This document shows positions 1-5,837 of a stretch of 5,839 nt of DNA, one piece after another. Positions within the stretch are counted from its first letter, which is position 1, and each line of letters begins with the position of its first letter. Both the position numbers and the translations under genes were made by a program. The DNA is from CAG-411 sp045124315 (GTDB taxonomy: Bacteria; Bacillota; Clostridia; Lachnospirales; Lachnospiraceae): positions 1 to 5,839 of the forward strand of contig JBGVLO010000003.1 in the NCBI GenBank assembly GCA_045124315.1, read 5' to 3'. Under the pieces are notes generated by a model. The model searched no databases. It had not been told where the DNA came from and saw nothing but the letters and a program-made list of their open reading frames with translations.

Positions 1-1
1 G

Positions 2-160
2 AAATATAGGAAGAGGCAACCAAAGCCACCTGTACATGGGAAAAATAGTTTTTTTGAGAAAATAAAATACAGATTACTTTATAAGGCAAAAATATGGCAG
101 CGAGTGTGGATAACTCGCTGCCATATTTGTCTACGGTCTGATTACAGAATTATTCTGTGA
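2..160 (+). other. Possible 3' end of an upstream gene (uncertain)
   Basis: One plus-strand frame is open from the window edge to a TGA at 158-160. It would give a basic, lysine- and arginine-rich C-terminus of about 52 residues, including KYRKRQPKPP near its start. Against it, the frame runs straight through the strong hairpin at 90-128. A second frame stops earlier, with TAA at 60-62, and would place that hairpin about 27 bases after the stop, as expected for a terminator. I cannot tell which frame, if either, is coding, and I recognise no family. The window edge cuts off any start. Confidence 0.15.
90..128. terminator. Strong 16-bp hairpin, probable bidirectional terminator
   Basis: The arms 90-105 and 113-128 are perfectly complementary (16 bp, GC-rich in the middle: GGCAGCGAG with CTCGCTGCC) around the 7-base loop GTGGATA. 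Short T tracts follow on both strands, ATTT on plus and ATTTTT on minus, so it could stop transcription from either side. It would end whatever gene enters from the left. The broken hsdM frame begins about ten bases after it. Stem-loops of this kind are also the known landing sites of group IIC introns, and a remnant of one lies further right. Confidence 0.6.
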
Positions 161-1046
161 TTTATTAGATATTAAAGCAGATGATGTTGTATTAGATCCT
201 TGCTGCGGCACAGCAGGATTTTTAATTGCAGCTATGCATAATATGTTAAAGCAAGCAAAAGATGATGCACAAAGAAAACATATTAGAAAAGAACAGTTGC
301 ATGGTATTGAATTACAGCCTTATATGTTTACGATTGCCACAACAAATATGATTTTGCGTGGTGATGGAAAGAGCAACTTAATAAATGAAAATTTCTTAAA
401 GCAGGAAGCGGATAAATTGCAGTTAAAGAGTCCTACTGTTGGAATGATGAATCCGCCATATTCACAGGGATCAAAAAAGAATCCAGATTTATATGAAATT
501 TGTTTTACAGAGCATTTATTAGATAGTTTGGTTGAAGGTGGCAGATGTGCGGTTATAGTTCCCCAATCTTCAATGACTGGAAAGACAAAGGAAGAACAGG
601 CAGTAAAGGAAAATATATTAAAGAAGCATACATTAGAAGGTGTTATTACATTAAATAAAGATACATTTTATGGTGTTGGTGTTATGCCTTGTATTGCTAT
701 TTTTACAGCAGGAGAACCACACCCAGCAAATAAAGAATGTAAATTTATTAATTTTGAAAATGATGGATTTAAGGTAGCACCGCATATTGGGCTTATTGAA
801 ACAGAATCAGCAAAAGATAAGAAGCAACATTTATTAGATGTTTGGTTTGATAGAGTTGAGGCTGACACAAAATTCTGTGTAAAGACAACCATAGAAGCAA
901 CAGATGAATGGTTACATAGCTTCTATTATTTCAATGATGAAATACCAACAGATGCAGATTTTGATAAAACAGTTGGTGACTATTTATCATTTGAATTTTC
1001 TATGATTATGCAAGGTAGACAATATTTGTTTGATAGTGAAGAATAA
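138..1046 (+). pseudogene. hsdM: Type I restriction-modification DNA methyltransferase subunit, 5'-truncated
   Basis: This is the C-terminal part of an N6-adenine DNA methyltransferase (M subunit), which transfers a methyl group from S-adenosylmethionine to adenine at sites chosen by HsdS. The retained frame reads about 303 codons and ends in TAA at 1044-1046. Motif I is visible as DPCCGTAGF (195-221) and the catalytic motif IV as NPPY (450-461). The end, FDKTVGDYLSFEF onward, runs to the usual distance before hsdS. HsdM proteins are normally about 500 residues, so the N-terminal helical domain and the residues before motif I are missing. Homology seems to begin near ITELFCDLL, right after a hairpin. 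The frame is open upstream only to the stop at 111-113 and has no ATG, GTG or TTG start before motif I. The first ATG (234) would exclude motif I. An active enzyme from this copy is therefore unlikely. The call as an HsdM-type methylase is firm; the exact truncation point is inferred. Confidence 0.85.
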
Positions 1047-1055
1047 GCCCAAACG

Positions 1056-1063
1056 AAAGGAAG
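1056..1063 (+). promoter_or_regulatory. Ribosome binding site that fixes the hsdS start
   Basis: The purine tract AAAGGAAG lies 8 bases before the ATG at 1072. It favours that ATG over the in-frame TTG at 1030, which lies inside the hsdM coding end and has no comparable site. Confidence 0.6.
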
Positions 1064-1071
1064 ATAATAAG

Positions 1072-2139
1072 ATGAAATTATCTGATAAAGAATGGGAACC
1101 ATTTTTTATTTCTTCTTTTTTCAAAAAAACAAAACGTGGAAAAAGAATTGTAAATGGAAATCATATAAAAGGGAATACACCGCTAGTATCATCAGCAGGT
1201 GATAATAATGGTGTAACTGCTTTTATAGGAAATAAGGAAAAAGTTCGTATTTATGAAAATTGCTTAAGTATTGCAAATGGGGGTTCATCAGCAGGAAAAT
1301 GTTTTTATGAACCATTTGAATTTGTTGCATCAGATCATATAACACATTGCAAAAATTCTGATATGACACCTGATCAATATCTGGCGTTAGCTTCTTTAAT
1401 ATCTGCAAAATTGACAGAAAAATACAGCTTTTGTAGGGAGATAACCGATTTAAGAATTTCCAGAGAAAAAATAATGCTGCCAGTTGATGATGCAGGAAAT
1501 CCAGATTTTGTATATTTAGAGCAATACGTTAAAGATTTAAGAAGCAAATTAATTTTTAGATATTTAGAATATGCAAAAAAACAGATTAGCAATTCTGATA
1601 TTGGTAATATTGAAAGTATAGCGGAGAAGGAATGGGATGCGTTCTTTATTGGCGGAAAAGATGGAATATTTAAGCTGCGTGCAACAAATAGTGGAATTGA
1701 TAAGAATAAATTGATTGATTCGGATATCAAGAATATTCCATATATAACCAGAAGTGAAACTAATAATGGCTTGAATTTATTTGTTAGTGAAAAACAAAGT
1801 AAAAAATATGGAATTGATGATGGTAATGTAATTATTATTGGATTAGATACACAGACTGCATTTTATCAACCATACAAATTTTATACAGGACAAAATGTGC
1901 AAGTATTGTCAAATCAATATATTAACAAATATAGTGCTTTATTCATTATTCCGTTATTAAAAAAACAACTTCAAAAATTAAATTGGGGGGGTAATGGTGC
2001 AACACTTGGAAGATTAGAAAGAATGAAAATTATGTTACCAGTAAATGAGGCAGGTGAACCAGATTATGAATATATGGAACAATACATAAAAAATATGGAA
2101 CAAAAGAAAATGATTGATTATATAGCACATATAGCATAG
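1072..2139 (+). CDS. hsdS: Type I restriction-modification specificity subunit
   Basis: This 355-residue protein is the DNA-recognition subunit that would direct an HsdM methyltransferase, and HsdR if present, to a split target sequence. It is built as two similar halves. Each starts with a related motif (DKEWEPFFIS at residues 5-14, EKEWDAFFIG at 185-194), continues with a divergent target-recognition domain, and closes with a conserved segment. The closing segments begin IMLPVDDAGNPDFVYLEQY (134-152) and IMLPVNEAGEPDYEYMEQY (320-338), with helices after them that would form the central spacer. Such pseudo-repeats are the hallmark of HsdS, with each recognition domain reading one half-site. 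The ATG start is chosen for its ribosome binding site. The gene lies 25 bp after the hsdM stop, in the same operon, and ends just before an intrinsic terminator. The reading frame is intact while its hsdM partner is truncated and no hsdR is seen, so it is probably an orphan or works with a methylase encoded elsewhere. Confidence 0.85.
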   Translation: MKLSDKEWEPFFISSFFKKTKRGKRIVNGNHIKGNTPLVSSAGDNNGVTAFIGNKEKVRIYENCLSIANGGSSAGKCFYEPFEFVASDHITHCKNSDMTPDQYLALASLISAKLTEKYSFCREITDLRISREKIMLPVDDAGNPDFVYLEQYVKDLRSKLIFRYLEYAKKQISNSDIGNIESIAEKEWDAFFIGGKDGIFKLRATNSGIDKNKLIDSDIKNIPYITRSETNNGLNLFVSEKQSKKYGIDDGNVIIIGLDTQTAFYQPYKFYTGQNVQVLSNQYINKYSALFIIPLLKKQLQKLNWGGNGATLGRLERMKIMLPVNEAGEPDYEYMEQYIKNMEQKKMIDYIAHIA

Positions 2140-2170
2140 ATGCAGGGAATCCCCCTGCATTTTTTATTTT
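2140..2170 (+). terminator. Rho-independent terminator of the hsd operon
   Basis: Starting one base after the hsdS stop codon, the perfect 8-bp stem ATGCAGGG / CCCTGCAT closes a 5-base loop (AATCC). It is followed by six T in a row and then ATTTT. This is a classic intrinsic terminator ending the hsdM-hsdS transcript. Confidence 0.9.
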
Positions 2171-2201
2171 CAATTTTCCATACCATATACAGTATTTTTG
2201 A

Positions 2202-3296
2202 TTGTTCATAAATCACAATATATTGGGGCATTTTTCTGTAGATTCAAAGGGAAAGGTTCGTAAGCTGGGAATACCGACAGTGGTAGATAGAATGGTTCAA
2301 CAGGCGATAGCGCAGGTACTGACACCAATCTACGAGCCGCAGTTTTCGGAAACCAGCTACGGATTCAGACCGAATCGCAGAGCCCATGATGCACTCAGGA
2401 AATGCCAGGAATATGCCAATGACGGATACTGCTATGTTGTGGATATGGATTTGGAGAAATTCTTCGATACCGTAAGTCAGAGCAAGCTGATAGAGGTACT
2501 GTCAAGAAGCATAAAAGACGGCAGGGTGCTGTCGCTGATTCACAGGTATCTCAATGCGGGAGTAATTCAGCATGGGATATTTGAGAGGAGCGAGAAGGGT
2601 GTACCGCAGGGAGGTCCGCTCAGCCCTTTACTGAGCAATGTAATGCTGAACGAGCTTGACAAGGAACTGGAGAAGCGTGGGCACAAGTTTGTGAGATACG
2701 CTGATGACTGTATGATTCTGTGCAAAAGCAGGAAAAGTGCGGAAAGAACTATGTCGGGCATATCCAAGTTTATTGAGAGGAAGCTGTTTCTCAAGGTGAA
2801 CAAGGAGAAAAGCGTTGTGGCACATATAAGCAAGGTAAAGTTTCTAGGATATGGATTTTACATATTCAAGGGAAAATGCCGGTTCAAGCTTCACGAAAAA
2901 TCCCGGCGGAAGATGAAGCGCAGATTATGTGAAATACTCAACCGCAATAAAGGAATAAGCAATGAAGCACGTCAACGCAGGTATATGCAATACATAATAG
3001 GTTGGCTCCAATATTTTAAGCTTGCCGATATGAAAGCGATACTGAAGAACGTTGACGAATGGATAAGGCGCAGGGTAAGAGCGGTGTACTGGAAACAATG
3101 GAAGAAAGTAAAAACTAGATACCGTATGATAAGGCGGTATGGTATTCCAGAATGTAAGGTGCATGAAATGGCAAATTGCCGCAAAGGAGCATGGAGAGCG
3201 GCACTAATGCTAAAATCTGTTCTAACGAATAAAGAAATAGCCAGTCAGGGCTATATGCCTATGACTAGCTATTACCTGCAAATTTATAAAAACTAG
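2202..3296 (+). CDS. ltrA: Group II intron reverse transcriptase/maturase, N-terminally truncated
   Basis: This is the intron-encoded protein of a group II intron. Such proteins help the intron RNA fold and splice, and copy it into DNA at new sites. Counting from the TTG at 2202, recognisable family sequence starts around residues 16-25 (KGKVRKLGIP). The reverse transcriptase blocks follow in order: GIPTVVDRMVQQAIAQ, YGFRPNRRAHDAL, DMDLEKFFD (81-89, first catalytic aspartate), PQGGPLSPLLSN (135-146), and RYADD with the catalytic pair at 168-169. A maturase/thumb (GIIM) domain occupies about 225-345 and includes RRYMQYIIGWLQYF. There is no endonuclease domain, as usual for IIC-type proteins of about 420 residues. 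Roughly 60-80 N-terminal residues (the RT0 region) are missing. The first ~14 codons look like unrelated sequence, and the TTG has no convincing ribosome binding site, so the protein may not be made. All catalytic aspartates remain. The stop lies 2 bases before domain V. Confidence 0.85.
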   Translation: MFINHNILGHFSVDSKGKVRKLGIPTVVDRMVQQAIAQVLTPIYEPQFSETSYGFRPNRRAHDALRKCQEYANDGYCYVVDMDLEKFFDTVSQSKLIEVLSRSIKDGRVLSLIHRYLNAGVIQHGIFERSEKGVPQGGPLSPLLSNVMLNELDKELEKRGHKFVRYADDCMILCKSRKSAERTMSGISKFIERKLFLKVNKEKSVVAHISKVKFLGYGFYIFKGKCRFKLHEKSRRKMKRRLCEILNRNKGISNEARQRRYMQYIIGWLQYFKLADMKAILKNVDEWIRRRVRAVYWKQWKKVKTRYRMIRRYGIPECKVHEMANCRKGAWRAALMLKSVLTNKEIASQGYMPMTSYYLQIYKN

Positions 3297-3298
3297 AG

Positions 3299-3332
3299 AA
3301 CCGCCGTGTACCGAACGGTACGCACGGTGGTG
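3299..3332 (+). ncRNA. Group II intron domain V
   Basis: This 34-nt hairpin carries the catalytic core of the ribozyme. The lower stem ACCGCCGTG (3300-3308) pairs with CACGGTGGT (3323-3331) with one G-T pair. A 2-base bulge CG (3321-3322) follows, and the upper stem TACC/GGTA closes a GAAC tetraloop. The CGC in the lower stem fits the catalytic triad variant seen in class C introns. The fold appears intact even though the 5' domains are lost. Confidence 0.88.
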
Positions 3333-3333
3333 T

Positions 3334-3371
3334 GAGAGGTCGGGAGATTTTATAGAATCTCCCTCCTACTC
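3334..3371 (+). ncRNA. Group II intron domain VI with bulged branch-point A
   Basis: The upper stem GGGAGATT (3342-3349) pairs with AATCTCCC (3356-3363) around loop TTATAG. The lower stem GAG-A-GG (3334-3339) pairs with CC-T and CTC (3365-3371), leaving A3368 unpaired. That bulged A sits 7 bases from the inferred intron end, the usual position of the branch-point nucleotide. Confidence 0.8.
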
Positions 3372-3418
3372 GATGAACCATGAAAATAAATTTTGTGTAA
3401 AATTTTGATACTATCTAG

Positions 3419-4963
3419 TTATTTTTTTATAATGCGGTATGTCTGGTCAATAGTGATACCGGTTTCTACATCGTAGGTATCAATAGAAAAGCTGTTTTTT
3501 GTGATGCGCACCACAGAATAGGTAGGCTTCCAGCTTTGGCTACGGGCTGCAATATAGTCCTGAGGCTGGCCGATGAGCTCATAAAATTTGGAGCCGGTAG
3601 CAGAGTTGGAGGATATATACAGGATGCCCTTTGGATTGATAACAGTTCCCTGTTTCATGTCAGCAATGGTATAGCAATTGTTATTCTTTACGAATTCATA
3701 CTTGACAGACTTATTCTTGAGGGCTGTATCCAGTGCCTTGTGGGATTCACCGGACTGGCCTTCTCCCTTGTATTCAGCAAAATCAGGATGTACCTTGCCG
3801 TCACCGCTTATCTGGTAGCTGCGGGAATAGGTATGGTCGTGCCCCTGCAGTACCACATCTATCTTATTGGCATCAAAAACAGGTGTCAGCTTTGTCCTGA
3901 GCAGCATGCCGTCAGAATCGGAGTGGTCAAGTCCACTGCCGTAAATATCCTGATGCATTACCACAATGCGCCACTGGGCAGATGGATGGGCGGCTACGGC
4001 CTTCTGCACCAAGGCCTCACTGTCCGCTGCATCATAATTATTGGCATTCAGCACGATGAACAGTGCTGGTCCGTAAGTGTAGTAGTAACCATGTCCTGCA
4101 TTGGTTTTGGCTGTGCCCTGATAGGCGTTAGGAACATTGAAGTGGTTCTGATAGCCGGCAGTCATGCTGTCATGGTTGCCAACGGTTGTGGCAACAGGAA
4201 TGTTGCGCAATGCTTTGGCGGAAAGATAGCCTGCATACTGGATTTCCTGCAGCTTGATTTTCTCATTAGAATGATTGGCTGCAACTTCATTGATCTGGTC
4301 GCCAGGGGAAACAATGAAATTGATATCGGCCTGCTGATAAAGAGCGGCGTTCAGGGTTTTGTTCCAGTTGTAGGCATCGTTTCTGGCTGCCAGTTCACCA
4401 TCCTGCTTATTTCCTTCTGCTGAGGTCTGCCCCTTGGAGGCACCAATCTGAGGATCGCCTACATACATAAAGGCAAATTCATCAGGATTGCCTGTCTTCA
4501 GGGTCTGGGCAGCCTGCCACTGGCCGTTGAGCTTTACCTGATACCAGTAGGTGGTGTCAGGCTTCAGGTTTTTGACGGTCACTTTGTTGGTATAGTAGGT
4601 AGTATCATCTATGGTTGTGCCTGGCTGGGTGGTGCCTTTATATATGCTGCTGTTTTTCATATTGGCATTGTCAGCAATGCGAATTTCGGCATTTTTTGCC
4701 TGTTCCTTTGAGTACCAGCCAAAGTTCAGCTGGCTGGCATCCTTGCCCGGGGCAATGGAAACCTGCTCATAATCTGTCTTTATGCTTTCCCAGCCTGCTT
4801 TCCACTGCTGCCAGTTTACATCGCCAATCTGGGTGGCTACGATTGTATCCGGCGTGCTGGAAGCATCGTTCCAATGCTCGGTTGCGGCAAAGCAATTGGA
4901 GGCAACGCAGAGAGCTGCCATTATGGACACAACAAGACGTTTTTTGCTTTTTAAGAGCTTCAT
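3419..4963 (-). CDS. Secreted purple-acid-phosphatase-like metallophosphoesterase
   Basis: This 514-residue exported protein probably releases phosphate from phosphoesters outside the cytoplasm with a two-metal centre. Residues 1-26 form a signal peptide: a basic KSKKR region, a hydrophobic core and cleavage after CFA. About 65-158 resemble the fibronectin-III-like N-terminal domain of purple acid phosphatases, including NLKPDTTYWYQVKLNG. The catalytic domain shows the five metal-site motifs in order: GDPQ (169-172), GDQIN (221-225), GNHD (262-265), VVMHQ (334-338) and GHDHTY (374-379). All usual metal-binding Asp, Asn and His positions look filled. The in-frame ATG at 4963 is preferred to a TTG-type start 14 codons earlier, because AGGAGG lies 9 bases before it and the signal peptide begins there. 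The gene is monocistronic and runs convergently toward the intron remnant, with about 44 bp between. Only a weak AT-rich dyad is seen after the stop. A PHO-box-like site upstream suggests induction by phosphate shortage. The exact substrate cannot be told. Confidence 0.88.
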   Translation of the reverse strand: MKLLKSKKRLVVSIMAALCVASNCFAATEHWNDASSTPDTIVATQIGDVNWQQWKAGWESIKTDYEQVSIAPGKDASQLNFGWYSKEQAKNAEIRIADNANMKNSSIYKGTTQPGTTIDDTTYYTNKVTVKNLKPDTTYWYQVKLNGQWQAAQTLKTGNPDEFAFMYVGDPQIGASKGQTSAEGNKQDGELAARNDAYNWNKTLNAALYQQADINFIVSPGDQINEVAANHSNEKIKLQEIQYAGYLSAKALRNIPVATTVGNHDSMTAGYQNHFNVPNAYQGTAKTNAGHGYYYTYGPALFIVLNANNYDAADSEALVQKAVAAHPSAQWRIVVMHQDIYGSGLDHSDSDGMLLRTKLTPVFDANKIDVVLQGHDHTYSRSYQISGDGKVHPDFAEYKGEGQSGESHKALDTALKNKSVKYEFVKNNNCYTIADMKQGTVINPKGILYISSNSATGSKFYELIGQPQDYIAARSQSWKPTYSVVRITKNSFSIDTYDVETGITIDQTYRIIKK

Positions 4964-4972
4964 GGTATAAAT

Positions 4973-4978
4973 CCTCCT
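4973..4978 (-). promoter_or_regulatory. Ribosome binding site of the phosphatase gene
   Basis: On the minus strand this reads AGGAGG, a perfect Shine-Dalgarno core, 9 bases before the ATG at 4963. It decides the start codon. Confidence 0.8.
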
Positions 4979-5032
4979 GATAAAAGTATAAATTATGTAT
5001 ATCAAATAACAGGTTCAATATATCACGAAATT

Positions 5033-5038
5033 ATTATG
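5033..5038 (-). promoter_or_regulatory. Candidate -10 element of the phosphatase promoter
   Basis: On the minus strand this reads CATAAT, five of six matches to TATAAT. It begins 10 bases after the end of the PHO-box-like repeats, the geometry known for activator-dependent Pho promoters in which the box replaces the -35 element. The transcript would start near 5026 with a leader of about 60 bases. A weaker alternative lies closer to the gene: TTGAAC, 17 bases, then TAATTT on the minus strand. Confidence 0.4.
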
Positions 5039-5048
5039 TTACGATTTA

Positions 5049-5070
5049 GGTTTTGTAATTGTTTTGTAAA
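5049..5070 (-). promoter_or_regulatory. PHO-box-like direct repeats
   Basis: On the minus strand two 11-bp units follow each other directly, TTTACAAAACA and ATTACAAAACC, matching at 9 of 11 positions. The TTnACA-plus-5 spacing is the known pattern of PhoP sites in Bacillus and relatives, and the 11-bp period is shared with enterobacterial Pho boxes. The location, directly upstream of a secreted phosphatase, supports control by a PhoB/PhoP-type response regulator. No regulator gene is in the window. Confidence 0.55.
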
Positions 5071-5140
5071 TTTCAGTTTGCCGTCGTGGTAGTATGATAC
5101 TTCGGGAACATTAACGGATGAATTTTGTGAGTTTGTGCAC

Positions 5141-5327
5141 TCTGTTCAGACTAAAAATGGGCTGAGCGGGACAGCTCCCCATAGAAAACACGCTCTCGCT
5201 CCTAGTTGTACCTAGCGGATGCTAAACTCACGCTTCGCCTTCGGCTCGCGTATCGTTAAGCACCGAGGTACAACAAAGGTTTTCTATGGGTACTGTCCTC
5301 ACTCATCCCGTTCTTTGTCTGAACAGA
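5141..5327 (+). repeat. Large imperfect palindrome, copy 1 of a structured repeat
   Basis: Nested self-complementary arms surround a central hairpin. The outer arm TCTGTTCAGAC (5141-5151) pairs perfectly with 5317-5327. GGACAG (5169-5174) pairs with CTGTCC (5293-5298). CCCATAGAAAAC (5178-5189) pairs with 5279-5290. GTTGTACCT (5205-5213) pairs with 5266-5274. The apex includes GCC-TTC-GGC within 5231-5250. A short segment, CGCTCTCGCT (5191-5200), has no partner. The core 5211-5268 recurs on the other strand at 5744-5802. No coding potential is seen. It could act as a cruciform-forming dispersed repeat, a terminator-like block or part of a structured RNA, and I do not recognise the family. Confidence 0.8.
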
Positions 5328-5338
5328 TATAGACAAAG
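5313..5338. repeat. 8-bp hairpin overlapping the right arm of copy 1
   Basis: CTTTGTCT (5313-5320) is perfectly complementary to AGACAAAG (5331-5338) around a 10-base loop. Its left half includes bases that also belong to the outer arm of the large palindrome, so the two structures exclude each other locally. Confidence 0.5.
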
Positions 5339-5388
5339 TAATAAAACGGCATACATTATTCGTTACCATAGTGCTGCATACAGCTTGA

Positions 5389-5551
5389 CGAGCAAGCCTG
5401 AAAAATTTATCACAATATATATTTTTATACGGTTGTTGAAAATTAATTGCATTGCAAGTCAATATAATTGTTAAATGGCACTATATGTTATACGGCGGTT
5501 GTCAATAGTATGTTTCGCCAGCTCCCGGCCCCCTTTTTTCAGGCTTGTTCG
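5389..5551. repeat. 17-bp inverted repeat, arms 5389-5405 and 5535-5551
   Basis: The reverse complement of 5389-5405 reads TTTTTCAGGCTTGCTCG, while 5535-5551 reads TTTTTCAGGCTTGTTCG: 16 of 17 bases match, with weak similarity continuing a few bases beyond. The arms are 129 bases apart. AGGCTTG appears once more near 5585. No function is apparent. Confidence 0.55.
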
Positions 5552-5616
5552 CAAATCATCATCATGTTGTTACGGCAAAATATCAAGGCTTGCTGAGAAG
5601 TGAGTGGGGAGCTGTC
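5519..5616. repeat. CAGCTCCC dyad sharing a motif with copy 1
   Basis: CAGCTCCC (5519-5526) is complementary to GGGAGCTG (5607-5614). The right arm, read on the minus strand, gives GACAGCTCCCCA (5605-5616), a 12-base exact match to 5170-5181 inside copy 1. This suggests a partial extra piece of the same repeat family. Confidence 0.4.
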
Positions 5617-5716
5617 GCAGGATTGTAACTCTTAGCAGATAATTTTATGGGCGGTTGACTTTATAAGCAGAGTTGTGAAGATTTTGTGTCAGACCTCCTA
5701 AAGAGTATCAGGGCAT

Positions 5717-5837
5717 GTACCATTCGCATGGCACTGAGACGCGCCTCGGTGCTTAGCAATTCGCGAGCCGTAAGGCGAAGCGAGAGCTTAGCATCCGCTA
5801 GGCGTGGATAGTAGCGCGAGCGTGCCTGCGATGGTAC
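5717..5837 (-). repeat. Structured repeat, copy 2, in opposite orientation
   Basis: The core 5744-5802, read on the minus strand, matches copy 1 in blocks: CCTAGCGGATGCTAA (5788-5802), CGCTTCGCCTT (5772-5782), CGGCTCGCG (5762-5770) and TAAGCACCGAGG (5744-5755). The outer arms differ from copy 1 but pair with each other: GTACCAT (5717-5723), CGCA (5725-5728) and GGCAC (5730-5734) match GTGCC-TGCG-ATGGTAC (5822-5837) with two single-base bulges. An unpaired CGCTCGCGCT-like segment sits at the same place as in copy 1. The element may extend past the window's right end. Confidence 0.8.

Larger units (their letters stand above)
2241..3374 (+). mobile_element. Group IIC-like intron remnant (3' part only)
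   Basis: The element comprises the truncated maturase gene plus ribozyme domains V and VI. Its 3' boundary is placed after CGAT (3371-3374), because the last bases end in the expected purine-pyrimidine AT and lie 7 bases from the bulged A of domain VI. No 5' intron start (GTGYG-type) and no domains I-III can be present, since only about 70 bases separate the hsdS terminator from the maturase homology. Without them it cannot self-splice or move on its own. Assignment to class IIC rests on the lack of an endonuclease domain, the CGC triad in domain V and a position next to a terminator. The left boundary is approximate. Confidence 0.8.
5328..5716. other. Non-coding stretch between the two structured repeats
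   Basis: I see no credible gene here. The short open frames lack ribosome binding sites and run over the repeat arms. The stretch holds a perfect TATAAT at 5463-5468 without a well-spaced -35, a C-run followed by six T at 5529-5539, and several inverted repeats listed separately. GGCGGTTG occurs twice, near 5493 and 5649. It may be simple intergenic DNA or the body of an unrecognised element bounded by the two inverted repeat copies. Confidence 0.4.

Noticed and set aside
2202..3296. Reverse transcriptase as part of a diversity-generating retroelement acting on hsdS
   Set aside because: The protein has a group II maturase domain and is followed by ribozyme domains V and VI. I saw no template/variable repeat pair with adenine-specific differences.
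3380..3420. AT-rich dyad as the phosphatase terminator
   Set aside because: AAATTT-type arms with no GC pairs and no clean T tract on the minus strand make it too weak to call.
3536..4423. 295-residue open frame on the plus strand
   Set aside because: It lies wholly antisense to the phosphatase, whose motifs and signal peptide are unmistakable; its translation shows no domain and it has no ribosome binding site.
4615..4980. Open frames opposite the start of the phosphatase gene
   Set aside because: They are shadow frames; the translations are rich in Cys, Trp and Ser and show no recognisable domain.
5463..5468. Perfect TATAAT as a promoter for a non-coding RNA
   Set aside because: No acceptable -35 at 16-18 bases (TTGAAA is 21 bases away) and no clear terminator downstream; in AT-rich DNA this can occur by chance.
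5286..5474. 62-residue open frame on the plus strand
   Set aside because: It starts inside the right arm of the large palindrome, lacks a Shine-Dalgarno site and looks like chance translation of AT-rich non-coding DNA. The same holds for the minus-strand frame at 5256-5462.
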